A stretch of 64,000 nucleotides of DNA from contig JNVV01000013.1 in the NCBI GenBank assembly GCA_000733355.1, positions 593,323-657,322 on the forward strand. The letters are read 5' to 3'. How positions within the stretch are numbered: position 1 is the stretch's first letter; every line of letters starts with the position of its first letter. The DNA comes from Falciphora oryzae (Eukaryota; Ascomycota; Sordariomycetes; Magnaporthales; Magnaporthaceae). Positions 10,747-21,869 of this stretch are shown in pieces. A program made the translations under genes and the position numbers. Below the pieces are notes generated by a model that worked only from the letters and a program-made list of their open reading frames with translations, was not told the DNA's origin and did no database searches.

Positions 10747-13700
10747 CTAGTTCAAAGCGTTCGGGGGAAGTGTTGCTGGCGGGAAGCACCGGTCGACTTG
10801 GTCGGCATCATTTCCCCACCACTAAAAGACGGATTATCGGTGTTAGTCTTCTTTTACAAGGTATACCGATCGCGAAAGAGGAGTCACGAGAGCTAGCTGT
10901 GGAAAGAGAGGGAGGGGGTGCATTTGCTCCAGAGTAAACTTACGTGGGGAAACTGGGCGTGAGGTAGGTTGATGCCTAGCATAATAATGGTCTGGCAGAG
11001 CTGCGTCCCGCAGTCGAGGCCGACGCCGAGCAGGTAATTATATTTGCGGAACCAGACCGGGCGGTATCTAAGCATATATCCCATAAAGAAGAAGCTCAGG
11101 AGCGCCGAGGTCATAAGGTTCGTCGTCTGGTAAACTGGGAAAATGGTCGCACCATACATGATAACGACGGCTATTGCAGTACCAGGGGTCGGCTCTCGTA
11201 TTAGCTCAAGTATTCAGATAAAAGATGTCTTGTTCATGCACGGTGGCCACTTACGGTTGCAGCGCTTCTCAAGCTTCCACTCTGGCTTGAACATGTGCAC
11301 AATATACACCATGACGACTAGCGCGGGTCCAAGAAGGAACGCCCAGTAAATCCAAGCGTATGGAGATTCGGAGGAGAAGAAGACCTTGGGGCCCATGATA
11401 CCCCAGAGAACGGATAGACTAAAAGTCGAGGAGATCTCACGGTCAGTACACGATATGGACAGCGGCCGGGGGCCCAGGTGGGACGCAGCCACGCTTCTGT
11501 TGGGAGCAGCCATGGAAAACCGCGCACCTATAGTAGTTCTTGGTCTTCAGCGCCAGCCAGCCTTCAGACTTGACGACGCCGGTGAGGACATCGACGCCGA
11601 TCTGGTCGATGACGAGTCGCATCACGGCGTAGTTGACGAAAGGGCCAAGGAGTGTACCATATACCTGACCCCAGAACATCTCCCTCTCTGGGATCTTCAT
11701 GTAGAAGCCGAACTTGTAGTCCGAGATCAGGTTGAGGTTCTGAATCCCGAATGTTAGCTTTGTGCAAGGGGAAGAAAATAAATGCCACGAGCTTAGGGAC
11801 GGGAATAATCCACACCTGTTCCAGGATCTGCCTCCCAAACACCATGCAGGTAAGGACGGCGCTGGGATTTCCAGGGAAGAGACCGCCGGCCATGAGCTCG
11901 GAGAGGAAGGCCATACCGACTTGCATGTTGGCCAGTCCCCAGAGCAGACCATTAGGGACTGATGGGTTTGGTATTAGTACACCGTTTTTCCGTCGCGCAA
12001 TGAAACGGATCGAGCGTCGGGAAGAGATACTATGTGACCCTCTGTATATAAATACAAGGAAAAAAGGGGACAACGAAAAGGAGACTTACATGTGCAAATA
12101 ACAGACACAACGACGGTCAGAATGAACCCCCACCACGGCAGGCCCAGCTCGGCGCCATATATGCAGCCAAACGACAGCGCCAGGCAGACGGCCAGGAGCG
12201 AAAGGTACCACCAGTGGGGCACGCGAGGGGTGCGGCCCATGAGCTTCAGGTAGGGGTCGTTGTAGTCGTTCCGGCGGCCGTTCCAGGCGTCGACGACGGC
12301 GCGGCACGAGTCCCTGCCGTACCAGAGCGCGGCGTAGACGACGGCGCCGGCGGAGCAGGCGAAGCCCCAGAAGAAGTACATGGCGTACGAGACGGACCAG
12401 CCGGGCCGGGAGTAGGCGTCCATGGCGGTCTGGTTGAGCGTGTAGTCCCTCGTCAGGATGCGGCTGATGTTGTACTTGTTGCCGCCGCTGTCGAAGGTGC
12501 CCGAGGACATGGGCGGGAAGTTGAGCGCGCCCATCGAGTTGGTAAAGTACATGATGGGGTAGACGAGCCAGCAGGCCAGGACGGCGCCCGCGATCTGCGA
12601 CGCGTTGGACCATAGCGGGGTGTACTGTGGAGGGAAAGGAGAGAGGGTGTTAGCGTGAGGATAGTCTGGGGTTGTCATCTGAGCGTGAGCGGCTCCAAGG
12701 ACTGCTTACTAAGGGCTGCAGGTATGAGGCATAATTCCAGTCAAGAGTAATGTCGAGGAGCCCAAAGCCGTAATAGCCTGAGCCCAGAACGTAGCTCTGC
12801 CAGTTCCCATGGCCCATGTAGCACAGAAGCGGGAGGGAGCTCAGCATGGCTAATGTTGTCCAAACAGACATTGTAAGCATTTCATGGACTAACAAATCAT
12901 GGGCTCCATTGGCGAGGGGCTAACTCACGGAAAATAACGCCAGGGAAATATTGCCAGATAAAAGTAGCTCCAGCGACGTAGGCAAAGAAAGTGAGCGACT
13001 TTTTCGTCACAGAAGGGTTTTTATGCATCGCATTAAAAAGAGCCACATTGGGCAAAACCCCGGGATAGTATATCTTGGGCGGGCGCACTAGGATATCGCG
13101 GAAGACGCCAGCGAAGCCTAATCGGGGATGGGAATGTCAACATTGGTACCATTCGAGAACAAACCCGTTGTATACACTGACCATAGCCGATCATCTGTGT
13201 GCTCAGGAGGAAGATTATTCCCCAGCCAGCACTGATCTTCTTGCCGTAGTACATTTCAAGAGCCGATAGGGGACCCAAGCCATAGGCAGTGTAGCACTGT
13301 CACATATAAAAGTTAGCCAGGGCTGGAAGCCCTAGAGGAAGCCCCGTGATGATTCTGCTGGCGAGACCTACGCTGCCCCAGTATGCAACCACGATGAGGG
13401 CGTGCTCCTTGGCGTTCCAGGGTCCCGGGTTGATGCTGTATCTTTGGCCGCGGAAGGTGAGTCCCCAGTCGGGGAGCCATCGGTGCATGGCATCGCCCAT
13501 GCCCCAGGACAGCAGCTGGATGGCATAGCTCGTCAGGGTGCTCGAGTAAGGCTTGAAGTAGTACATGGAGCTGATGGCACATCCAGTGATGACCCAGAAT
13601 GTCGAGAGGACCCAGAAGCGGAAGGTGAGGATCGGTTCGCTGGGAGGGTGGTGGGACGCAGTGGCATCGTCGACAATCAATATTGGGGCCCACGCACTGG

Positions 13701-14030
13701 TTGTTAGGTAGAGGCTGTGGGAGTGGCTCACGTAAAGTCATTGTGCAGCGAAACGGTCTTGGCGACGAGCTTGACGGGGTAGTCCTTTAGGCGAGGGTCA
13801 ATGACCTCGTCGTTGTCGTCGGGCACGATAATCTTGTCCGCCTCGTCGTAGCTGGATGCCCGGTCTCCAGCAGACGAGATCTCAAGGTCGTCCGGGTGCT
13901 TCTCGTCCATCTTGGGCTTCTCCTTTTGCACACCACCACCACCACCCGCCGCCACGGGGGCGAGCGGCTGGCTGGCTACAGCCTCGGCTGGAGTGATGGC
14001 ATCAGGCCCATCGTCTGTGGCGACGGCCAT
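10747..14030 (-). CDS. Oligopeptide transporter, OPT family
   Basis: Proton-coupled importer of small peptides of the PF03169 family, in the plasma or an internal membrane. I assembled 11 exons: 13732..14030, 13372..13639, 13182..13296, 12929..13117, 12710..12849, 12090..12624, 11816..11958, 11528..11739, 11255..11418, 10944..11170 and 10747..10821, for 788 aa. All junctions keep frame and have GT-AG ends. The first ~90 residues are acidic, Ala/Gly/Pro-rich and probably cytosolic and disordered. About 14-16 membrane segments follow. Family landmarks include EPILTFRFWVLS, NAKEHALIVVAYW, GNWQSY, MSSGTFD, ISDYKFGFYMKIP and the terminal FPHWWGND. The last exon was placed by that WWGN signature. 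A closer in-frame acceptor at 10897/10898 would give a different tail. It is the only OPT gene here and its substrate is unknown. Confidence 0.93.
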
Positions 14031-15999
14031 TGCTGGCGACTGGGGCCTCGGTGGGGCTCACTTGTCAGTCTCGGGGTCCCAAGAGTTGAGGGGCTCGGGA
14101 GTGTCCTGCCGGGTATGCGACACCAGCGTGGGGAGCTTGGCTTGGATGACATAGTAGGTAGGTAGCCATGTCGAAGAAGGTTTGGGCCTGTCGTGAGCTT
14201 TTTATACGTATGGTATATCCTGCACGGCACCGTCTTCTGGGTAAACTCTACATAGACCCCATCCTTGCACCGCCCGAATCACATATCTCCTCCCCTCGCT
14301 TGCTCGGCTAGAGCATTATCTGAGAGCCTTACACGCGGCACTGCTCATGTGGATGTTGCAATACGCATTTGGCCCGGCCACACGGCCCCATAGGTTGGTG
14401 CGAGCGCTCCCAGCGCGTGGGGGGCTATCAATCTGCGGAACACGGGCGAGAGAAAAAGCTTTTTTTTTGCTCCCCGCAGGCTTGGCGATTGCAACAATGT
14501 TAAATGACGGTCCGGAAGTTGGGATGAGAGATGCGAGGGGCCAGATCATGCACACGGGAAGTTCCCTTGGTGCCTGCAGGGCCGCCTCGCGCGTCGTAAT
14601 CTTGACCGGACTCGATTGACCGAGCTGGACCTTTCTCTTTCAGGAAAGAGAAGGAGGAGAAGAGGTCCACCCTCCTCGGCGACGCGCCGAGGATGATAGA
14701 TAGTATCGGGTGGCGTGGCGAGCGACCTCCATTGGCCATGGCTGATGGCTGGGGGTTTGATAGAGCGGCGGTAAGAGCCCGAGGTGCATAGAACCAAAGA
14801 TATGCCTCATAGCTCCTTGATGAAAGATGCCGAACGCATCAGGCCTGTCTCAAGAATCTGGGATCCAACCAGCAACCCCTTTTCCTTATCTCGAAAGTGG
14901 CTGCCCGTACTCTGTAATGACGGGATCTGTGGATGGAGATGAAGCAGATGACACGCAATCGCTCTTGCCGGTTTGTTCAGACGACAAGCAGAGATTGGAG
15001 CGTCCGCCCCCGCGTCCAACCACGCGTTACGCTATATCATCCCGGTTCTTCGGAATTCGGCCTGGTGTGCAAACTCGACCCTGTAGACACTTAAACTAGG
15101 AGTGGACGTGTTGGACTGCACCCACGCAGATTGCAAGCGTCGTTGGGTCCACAGCTTTGACTCGTGGCCAGGAACACGGCCTCGGAGCTACCTACCTACC
15201 TAGCGAACTGAGCTTATCGGGCCATCGAGAAGGGGTCCACTGAGCTGTCACGGATAGGCGCCCACATGTCTGTCCAGAGGGATGCCGACGTTCCGGAGCA
15301 GATAGAGAGGCGCTCTAAGCTCGATACAGAAGGTGCCTGTGATGATGTTTCGCGCGTCCTGTGCGCGAACATACAGGTCCTCGGAAGGAGCTTGAGCAGT
15401 CCTTCGGGATCGGATTCAAAAGGGGCCGGTCGACCTAGCGGGCGCCTAGTTTGCGCGCCAATGTTGCCAAGCCGGGAGATTTGCCATGGGGAAATGCTCA
15501 ACTTGCAAGTGCATCTCCACAGCAGGCCAGGGGTCAATTTAGTTCGCGACTCGTGGCTTGGGGCGGTGATCGTAAATGAGGGGGTCTGAACAAGCTGGAC
15601 GCAGACAAGAATCATATAAAAGGAGAAGAGCAAAAAAGGAAACAAGGGCGTATACCAGGAAAATAATGGGAGGAAGTGGATACTATAAGGACCATTGCAA
15701 AATCTCAATGATCACGTCAGCCAGCCTGGGAAGAATGGACAGGCCAGGGGGCCACGATAGCGTCCACGCCAGATGAGGCAAACCTGAGTTTGTGTCGCTG
15801 ACCTATAAGTCGGTGTCCCGCCTGTCTATAACCAGCATGTGCCGCCCAGGAGGAAGGAGGGAATATTATCCCAAAACCGTGTTTAAGAATGAACAAGGCG
15901 TCGTCGTTGCATTGTGTCCCTATGCGTATGTACGTAGCGTAGCTTCTCTGCCAAGTTGCCTTGGTGTCGGCATCTGACGCCCCAGCAGCAACCCGGACA
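14031..15999. other. Intergenic, OPT promoter side
   Basis: About 2 kb between the OPT start and the 3' end of the Ytp1-like gene. No exon has family support. A TATA-like element for OPT lies at 14200-14206. Confidence 0.5.
14200..14206 (-). promoter_or_regulatory. TATA-like box of OPT gene
   Basis: Reads TATAAAA on the minus strand, about 170 nt upstream of the OPT start codon. Position and sequence fit a core promoter element; no transcript start is known. Confidence 0.45.
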
Positions 16000-17861
16000 T
16001 TAGGCGACTCGATCACTATTCCTGCCCAGCGTGCTAGGACTGGGAAGCCCGCTGTCCACACCATCAGCGCTCCCTTTGGTGTTGAGGAGCTTGCGCTTCG
16101 CCGCGTTCTCTTCGTCCTCGTCGTCCGTCATCAGCCCGTCAAGTTCAAACTCCTCGGCGTCCCGGAGCTGTCGCTGCTCCGCGTCCGAAGCGCCGCGGCC
16201 GGTATTCCTGGCAGCCCCGGGATCTGCATTTGCTGACTGGTCGTAAACGCTCAGGAGCATGCACACAAAGAGGAAGATCAGGAATGCGAGGCTGTAGAGG
16301 ATTAGGATATAGGCCACGTGGTCGATCCCGGATTGGGCCACGAGCGCCATCTGTTCCTGGGTGGCGCCTAGGAAGAGGAATCCCGAGGCATACAGCAGCT
16401 GCAGGGATGAAGTGATATTTTGTTAGATAGCACACACGCGAAAGGCTGCAAGACAGAAAAGACCCCAGAGGAGAAGCTTACGAAAACCGGAATGTACTGG
16501 AAACTGTGAATGTCGTAACCAGAATTGGATATCGCGCTCTTGTCCCTGAGCACGAAAGAGATCTCGATTATCCTCGACACTCCGGCCGCCATGAGGGTGT
16601 AGCCAAACACGGAGTGCGTCGCGGCGCTGATAGGCAGGTTCTGCGGATGCGCCGACATGGCCCAGCCGGTGAGGATGAGCACGAACCCTGGCACGAAGTT
16701 GCGCTTGGGCAGGCCGTCGCGCCCCCTGCTGAGCCATATGCCGGCCAGCCCCGCGCACCACCAGATGACGCCCATGGTGGTGTGCTGCCAGTCGTTGCCG
16801 GTCCACTCGGTGCCCCAGCGGTGCTCGGTGAAGGTGTTGACGCAGCCCCAGGCGGCGATGACGGCGCTGTCAAAGAACTCCTGCGACCGGTTCTGGCGCC
16901 GCAGCCACAGCTGGCCCACCAGCAGCAAGATGGTCAGGACGCAGCCGTAGGCGATGAAGGCGCTGCCCATGATGAAGTGCGCCAGGCACTGGCCCAGGTG
17001 GTCGCCCTGGCAGAAGCCCAGCGCCGTGATTCCGCCAAAGATCATCTGCGTCCACGAGACGACCGGGAAAACCTTGCCGTTGATTCCGTGCGCCATCTTG
17101 ACCCATGGTCGTATCCGGCCGTGGAAGCCGCGCTCGAGGTGCAGCTTGAGGTATATGCCGAGCACGATCTGGGCGAAGAGGAGGAAGAAGAGGGTCGGGG
17201 CGAAGCCGGCGTGGACGTTTGACGGATGGAACTCGCGGCCGCCGTGCATATGGCCGAGGACGTAGCCGAGGATCCCGATCAGGGAGGCGAGGGTCTGGAG
17301 GGGGACGTGCCAGCGGCTCTTAACTATCTGCACCAGGTAACAAGGGTCGTGTATTAGTGTCGATCTCTTGATACCCCCCGATGCATCGTTGGCGTGGACT
17401 ATCAACGTACCCCGAGGACCATGCCAATGGGAAAGAGCACGCCAAAGGCGAGCATCTGGAGGAAGACGTGAACCCATAGTGTCGTATCCTATCATCAACA
17501 GATACGACAGGCGCTGGTTAGCTCTTGTTCAAACTAATCACAGGTTTGTCGACGTCTTTCCGGAATCTCCGGGGTTGACGAGGAGAGTGTTGGAGGGGGC
17601 TGGGCAACGCACAATCGGTTCAACCGAGACCGCCTGGCCGTCCGGGATCTGGTCGTGGGCGTGGTCGTGTGTCGATGCCATGGGAGCGAATAGTAGCACG
17701 GCAGCGATGAGGGTACTGACAGGCCTGCTGCTGCCAGTGGTGCTGCCAGTGGTGGTGCTGCTGCTGGTGGAGGCTCCGGATAAGGGCGGGAGTCGTTGAA
17801 GACTGGAGGTTGCCGCTGCCGCCAAGAACACCACTGTCCCACGTCGCATCGACAATGCCAT
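16000..17861 (-). CDS. Ytp1-like multispan membrane protein
   Basis: Exons 17613..17861, 17411..17488, 16482..17327 and 16000..16398 give 523 aa; all introns are phase 0 (124, 83 and 83 nt). The N-terminus has a hydrophobic stretch followed by a His/Asp-rich loop (HDHAHD) and the conserved IPDGQAVS segment. Next is the short exon encoding DTTLWVHVFLQM and GVLFPIGMVLG, typical of the fungal DUF2427/Ytp1 architecture. Conserved residues follow in membrane context: GHMHGG, FHPSNVHAGFA, KMAHGINGK, FTEHRWG, and a second histidine-rich half. The layout resembles cytochrome b561/ferric-reductase-like proteins, though haem binding is my inference. The C-terminal ~80 residues are acidic and hydrophilic (DDEDEEN), likely cytosolic. 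The family's function is not established. The upstream ATG at 17861 was chosen because it gives a signal-like N-terminus; an internal ATG just before the His loop is possible. Confidence 0.88.
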
Positions 17862-18413
17862 CCCTCGAGACTTTTGACTTTGTACTGTATCGTCTGCCTG
17901 CCAAGATGGGTGGTCCCTGCCCGTCGCGCCAAGGTGGGTATGCGATCCTATCCTTGCTGCTTTGCGCGTCTCGAGTCGGAACAGAGCTCAAAGCGTTGCA
18001 GCAGAATCGTAACGGTAATGGCAGCTGGCGAATGAGACCAGACGACCGAAGGGCTCCAGCGGGGGGGTTTGTCAAGGAGCGGGGCTAGAGCCTGTCGAGG
18101 CCCTGTCTTAATCGCTCTGGAATCTCACCGTGTGCGGCGTACTGTGCGCGCCGGCTGTTGACGGGAGGTCCAGGATGCTTCGCAAGCCTGGAAAAAACCG
18201 AGATCACCATCACCAAAGCCAGCAGCTATCACATGACCTGTCAAGTTCAGTTGCGACTGGATTGATAGCTTTCACCGGATATTCATTATTAAATTGACTT
18301 GTTTCACCTCGCACCAAAGTTGCGGTGCTTCAGACTGACAACCTTCCTCCCTTCTGCAGAGACCAGCTTCCGGCGAAGTTCCGCCCATCTATCTCAACAA
18401 TCTCGGCCCCAAA
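17862..18413. other. Intergenic, Ytp1-like promoter side
   Basis: About 0.55 kb between the Ytp1-like start and the AA7 oxidase stop. Nothing recognised. Confidence 0.5.
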
Positions 18414-20082
18414 TCACTGCCCCTTGGTCGGGAGCTGCACGCCCTGCGGGTAGTGGAACACGTCCTCCGGGTCTACCTCGACCTTGATCTTCTGTAGACG
18501 GTCTAGGTGCCGACCCCAGTACCCCTCTTGCGCCGCTTGCGAGCTGAGCCTCGAATCCGGGTAGTTGATGTACCGACCCCAGTCGTCTTCGGCCACCGTT
18601 GCCGTCAGGTTCTTCACAAAGTTGCTGATGAAGGGGAATCCGTCGGCCGGGTACTGGCCCTTGGCGTCAACCCGGTCGTAGAACAGGATCATGAAGAGAT
18701 GGTGCCGGTGTGCATATGCCGTCGAGTCCACCGGGCGCCTGACGATTGCCGAGTTCTTCCCGCCGTGCAGGTCAACCTGCACGTACCAGGCGCGTCGCGT
18801 CGCCTTCCCTTCCGTGAACCAGTAGTCCACAAATCTTTTGATCTGCTCGTCGTTGAGTGCCGGCGTGTATATGCTGGACGAGTAGAAGGTCTCGGTCTGG
18901 TCGTCAAGGTGGCTGGCAGTCAGACTGTGCTTGCATCCTTCGTTCCCGCCCCGTTTAGTGCACCACTCAAGGGGTAATAACTTGGCTATCTGGTTTCTCT
19001 TACCATGCGATATGGCCGCGTCTGATCCAGGCTCAGCCCATTGCCAAAGTGCTTGAGCTGACCCAGCCAGTCGTCGGCTTGAGATAATTGCAGTCTTGCG
19101 CCGGTGCTTTTTAGCAGCGGAGCGAGCGCCTCTTGGAGTCCCCCCTTGCTGCCGTAATAAAGGCCCTCCAGGTTTGCGAACTGCCGCGTGATGAACAGCC
19201 GCATGTTGAGCTCGTTCGGCATCTGGGAGTTGACGTATTCCTGGAGCGACTTGAACCCCTCCACGGCCGTGTCCTGCCTCCACGGGACCTGGGCGATAAA
19301 GTACGTCACCTCCGTCGGCGCCTCAAACGTCTTGAACCTGAACTCGGCCACGACTCCCATCGACGAGCCAGCGCCACGGATGGCCCAGAACAGATCGGGG
19401 TTTTCGGTCTCGGAGCAGGTCACAACAGTCGAGTTGGCCAGGACGACAGTTGCGCCGACCAGCCAGTCGAGAGCGAGCCCCTTTGTATGGGAGCTCATCC
19501 CGTACCCTCCGTGGAGCGTGTGGCCTCCGACACCGACGCTATGGAGATTCAGTTACTGACAGGAACTTGGATTTGTGACAAACCGAGGATGTTGGTTGCT
19601 TGTTCTTACCCTGGACAGGTTCCATGGCTGATGGCCCTTTTCCCCTGGGAATACAACTCCGATGCCACATGTCCCAGCCTCGAGCCTCCTCCCACAGCTG
19701 CAATACCGGTCGTCGAGTTTACCACTACCGTGTTCATGCGGTCCAGCTGGATGGTCAAGTGCCCATCCTCACCTCCGAGACCAAAAGAGGCGTAGCTGTG
19801 GCCGCCGCATTTGGCATTGGCCTTGAGGCCGAGTTTAGCCGCACAGGAGATTGCGTCCTGGATATGGCGCACCGTGGTAGGCGCGGCGACGGCGATGGGG
19901 GTGTAGTTGAGGCGCAAGTTGAACGGTGTTGTGTCCATCTGCCAGTCTGGGCTCCCGTGTGCCTCTGTTGGAACCCTGGAGCTTTCGAGGCAGTCCTCGA
20001 TCGCGGCTCGCTTGTCCAGGCGGAAGCCCTGGGCCCAGGGCGCCAGGGCCAGCACGGCTACGGCTTTGACAATAACGCGCAT
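18414..20082 (-). CDS. Secreted AA7 glucooligosaccharide oxidase-like flavoprotein
   Basis: Exons 19610..20082, 19004..19538 and 18414..18896 give 496 aa, the usual AA7 length. A signal peptide (about residues 1-19) precedes a possible KR processing site. The FAD-binding PCMH domain follows, with GGHSYASFG (H95) and SHGTCPGVGVGG (C156). This His/Cys pair is the bicovalent flavin attachment known in AA7 and berberine-bridge oxidases. ETENPDLFWAIRG lies in the middle. The C-terminal BBE motif is present near residues 470-480 (INYPD, then YWG). AA7 enzymes oxidise C1 of mono- or oligosaccharides to lactones and release H2O2. The acceptor of intron 2 (at 18897/18898) was chosen because it joins RPYRM to TETFYSSS as in the family; other AGs give a longer loop or stops. 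The gene is divergent from the secreted lactonase 1.8 kb away. Substrate is unknown. Confidence 0.92.
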
Positions 20083-20349
20083 CTCTGTGATGGCTTGCAG
20101 GGAAATCCGAGCGGGATATTGATGACGAGAATCCCCAATACTGAGGCGGCGCGGGCACGATCTCTTGTGGGAAGATATATCCACGTCTTCCTGGGGCCGG
20201 CGGAGCCTCCTCAGCAATCCAAAGGAGCAATACGGTAACGACAGTCGATGCCCAGGTCCATGGAGCCATCCATCGCCCCATGTTGCGCTCACGAGGAGGG
20301 AATATCGTCATATTTTAGATTTGCCAACATCCCCCAGCTGCAAATTACC

Positions 20350-20359
20350 AGCACGTGCT
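20350..20359. promoter_or_regulatory. Palindromic E-box AGCACGTGCT
   Basis: Perfect 10-bp palindrome centred on CACGTG, about 270 bp upstream of the AA7 start. CACGTG is the core site of fungal bHLH/bZIP-type regulators. Function is inferred from sequence only. Confidence 0.4.
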
Positions 20360-20379
20360 GTCATCACAGCGCGTCTCTA

Positions 20380-20389
20380 CCCCGTGGGG
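20380..20389. promoter_or_regulatory. Inverted CreA-like sites (CCCCGTGGGG)
   Basis: Near-palindrome holding GTGGGG, which fits the SYGGRG consensus of the carbon-catabolite repressor CreA/Cre1; its mirror image reads the same core on the other strand. Carbon repression of one or both flanking genes is a plausible but untested reading. Confidence 0.35.
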
Positions 20390-21869
20390 AAACAGCCGCA
20401 ATGTCGGACGCGGAGTTGGGGATGCGAACGTGGAGCCACTCGGGAAGTATTGCTGCCTTCCCACAGAGATTAGCCATCGTGGAGGTGATTGTCATTGGTA
20501 TTTTACCTGTCAGATGTTTCGAACCGTCTTCGTGGGTCGCATCGGAAACCCCCGACTTGGCCCAGCGACCTGGCCTGGTTCCGCCCTGTTGGCAGATGGA
20601 ACGAACAATGACCGCGTTAGGAAATCTGTTGTTGGCGCCTTTTCTAGAGGCAATTTGTAGCTGTATACCCCGTGCCCTTGCTCGACGCAGTCAGCGACAC
20701 GGGGATCACATCTCCGCAGTCGAGAGGAGATAACGTCTTGTAATGTCCGGGCGAGGTCCGGACTATAAGCTTGTCTGTCGCGCTTCTCGGAGAGGGCAGC
20801 GGACACGGCTTGAGACTGGAGACCTCAAATCCGCAGCGGACGGCACAGTTAAAACAGCGATAGAAGCTTCGGCATCACTTGTTGTGAATGCACAAGGGTT
20901 CAGAGCTGGCTTTCCATTGATTTGATTGACAGGCAGCACTCGACCTCGGCGGAAACTTCAAAAGACGGCTCAGTGTCGATGCTTTACCCCGAGAAATCGG
21001 ACTACCAAAAGGGTTGATGCGCGTATGAACATTTACCCGCCTGGATCATGAACATAAGCAAAAAAGAGAGTCATTTACTCCGTCTCGGGGATGTTAGCCG
21101 CTTTTTACCACCGGTCTCCCTTCGGCAAGCTTAGCGGTTGCAGATGAGTTCTGGGTGTCCGCCTTCGCGCCATCTCAATTTCAGGGCTGGTATTACTGAT
21201 GTAGTATATGCGATGCCTTTGTCGGCTTCTCGGCAGACGCAACAAGACACCTCGGACCCTTTGGCTGTGGCTTGGAACAATCCGCCGTGGCAGCAGTGCA
21301 ATAAGATCACGGGGCGTCGTCCTTCGCTCGAGTTATGGGACTCTGGTGACGCTGAACCGGTTGCCGGATAATGGCGCAGATCCGCATTTAGCCAGACTTC
21401 AAGCCGCCCTGCGGACCCCTGGCTTAGGGGAAAAGCGGCTGGCAACATCCGGCATTCTGGGCGGGCAGACAAGCATCTTGTGCCACGCGAGGCCCCTTGT
21501 CGCGGATCACCCCTCTCCTCCGCTAGTAAACAGCTCGATTTGGCCTCCGGAGCATGAGCAACATCCCGGGGAAAATCGATTCTCCACCAACCTTGTGCGT
21601 GAAACAGTCGCAATTTATAGGGCCAGCCTGGGGTAATGGAGCAATACCGATCGACCGGGATGACGCGATATTCAGCGCCTTGTGACTTAGGCTGCCATGG
21701 CATTCAGTGTTTCCTCAAGAGGGTGCCGCTTCCTTCCTAAGCTTTTGCGAGGTTGGGCTCAAGATACCTCCCGAGGCGCCTCTGCATGCACAAATCTGCC
21801 GAGGGCTCTACACTTGACCCCTTCTCGAACAGTACGTCCAGGTTGGCCGCTGGGATGTACTCTCCAGGA

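Larger units (their letters stand above)
20083..21869. other. Divergent intergenic promoter region (AA7 / lactonase)
   Basis: About 1.8 kb shared upstream DNA between two divergently transcribed secreted-enzyme genes. It carries two short perfect or near-perfect palindromes (20350-20359, 20380-20389). No coding exon is convincing. Confidence 0.55.

Noticed and set aside
13640..13731. Alternative acceptor at 13697/13698 in OPT intron 1
   Set aside because: It would leave a 35-nt intron, too short, and adds a segment absent from the family. The acceptor at 13640 gives TEPILTFR directly.
16506..17222. Plus-strand open frame opposite the Ytp1-like gene
   Set aside because: Opposite to conserved membrane-protein exons; translation is His/Arg/Glu-rich with no recognisable motif.
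18897..19003. Alternative acceptors in AA7 intron 2
   Set aside because: Two AGs lead to immediate stops; another adds about 12 residues where the family has none. The chosen one keeps family spacing and has a CTGAC branch point.
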